Below are positions 5,421-5,857 of a DNA stretch of 5,857 nucleotides, one piece after another. Numbering within the stretch: position 1 is the stretch's first letter; every line of letters begins with the position of its first letter. The stretch is from positions 1 to 5,857 of the forward strand of contig CALETF010000111.1 of NCBI GenBank assembly GCA_937920005.1, in the 5' to 3' direction. A program made the position numbers and the translations under genes. The notes under the pieces are model-generated. The model saw nothing but the letters and a program-made list of their open reading frames with translations. It had not been told where the DNA came from and did not search any database. Source of the DNA: an uncultured Candidatus Altimarinota bacterium (GTDB taxonomy: Bacteria; Patescibacteriota; Gracilibacteria; BD1-5; JAGOOR01).

Positions 5421-5447
5421 TTGCATTCTGCTGTTTTCTTTTACTAT
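5421..5447 (+). promoter_or_regulatory. Putative sufC promoter, apparently leaderless
   Basis: TTGCAT (5421-5426) and TACTAT (5442-5447) are 15 bp apart. The -10 ends 6 nt before the ATG at 5454. No Shine-Dalgarno precedes the ATG. Confidence 0.5.
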
Positions 5448-5453
5448 TCCTCT

Positions 5454-5857
5454 ATGATCGAAATCAAAAATCTCCATGCAAAAGTCTCTGATACTGAGAT
5501 ACTTCACGGTATTGATGTCTCTTTCGAAAAAGGAAAAAACACCTGTATTCTCGGGAAAAACGGCTCTGGGAAGTCTTCGCTTGCGAGCATCATCATGGGC
5601 AATCCTGCTTATGGAGTCACAGAATGAACTATTACTCTCGATGGTGAGAATCTGCTTGCTATGGCTCCAGAAGAGCGCTCTCTGAAGGGTATTTTTCTCT
5701 CATTTCAAAATGTGACAGAGATAAAAGGTATCAAGGTGAGCGAATATCTGAGAACGATATACAATCTCCACCTTCCCCTCATCGCACCTGGTACAAACGC
5801 ACTCTCTCCGATGCTTTTTTCTCGCTTCTTGAAGCCTATTCTCGCAAGTTGTGACAT
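5454..5857 (+). CDS. sufC: SufC, Fe-S cluster assembly ATPase (5' part, truncated by the window edge)
   Basis: SufC is the ABC-type ATPase of the SUF system and works with SufB and SufD to build Fe-S clusters in the cytoplasm. The first 134 residues are visible out of about 250. Seen are MIEIKNLHAKV (1-11), Walker A GKNGSGKSS (34-42, Ser for the usual final Thr), IIMGNPAYGVTEG (46-58), LAMAPEERSLKGIFLSFQ (68-85) with the Q-loop Gln at 85, and EIKGIKVSEYLR (89-100). The VTEG and EER...GIFL.FQ segments separate SufC from general ABC ATPases. Gly 58 is the TGA at 5625-5627; a standard-code reading would stop there. ATG 5454 is preferred over an upstream TTG at 5421, since family sequence begins there. 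After residue 100 the sequence fits less well. sufB or sufD would be expected downstream. Confidence 0.9.

Overview
The window reads as bacterial DNA from a lineage that decodes UGA as glycine (NCBI table 25, known from Absconditabacteria/SR1 and Gracilibacteria/BD1-5). With the standard code almost every gene here is broken. With TGA read as Gly, six genes become uninterrupted over their whole visible length, and 18 in-frame TGAs fall largely on family-conserved glycines: PTAG in QueA, Walker A of an ABC-F protein, YIG of a GIY-YIG nuclease, VTEG of SufC. All complete genes end in TAA or TAG. Two adjacent paralogous HIT genes give an internal control, because the same aligned glycine is TGA in one and GGN in the other. 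SR1 and Gracilibacteria cannot be told apart from this alone.

Layout. 1-306: very AT-rich sequence unlike the rest, resembling the end of a eukaryotic beta-adaptin appendage domain with a short GT-AG intron; probably a chimeric join or foreign DNA. 313-1587 (minus): complete queA of 424 codons, enlarged to about 80 residues above the usual size by repeat-derived insertions that stay in frame. 1588-1682: divergent promoter region. 1683-3155: ABC-F ATPase with two nucleotide-binding domains. 3156-3627: a small GIY-YIG nuclease gene (3254-3559) bracketed by two inverted copies of a palindromic repeat. 3628-4534: two overlapping HIT-family genes. 4581-5195: NUDIX hydrolase. 5196-5453: intergenic region with two more palindromic repeats, a 13-bp inverted repeat and a GAAA-capped hairpin. 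5454-end: start of sufC (Fe-S cluster assembly ATPase), cut by the window edge.

The genes do not form one pathway. They are housekeeping functions (tRNA queuosine modification, translation-associated ABC-F, nucleotide hydrolases, Fe-S assembly) with a mobile-looking layer over them. The most interesting pattern is a palindromic repeat family (CCTGGAT...ATGACG). A pair of inverted copies encloses the GIY-YIG gene, and a pair in the same arrangement, with only 48 bp between them, sits inside queA as an in-frame insertion. This suggests an autonomous unit and a non-autonomous derivative. A second pattern is that at least four genes have a -10-like box 6-7 nt before the ATG and no Shine-Dalgarno sequence, which points to leaderless mRNAs.
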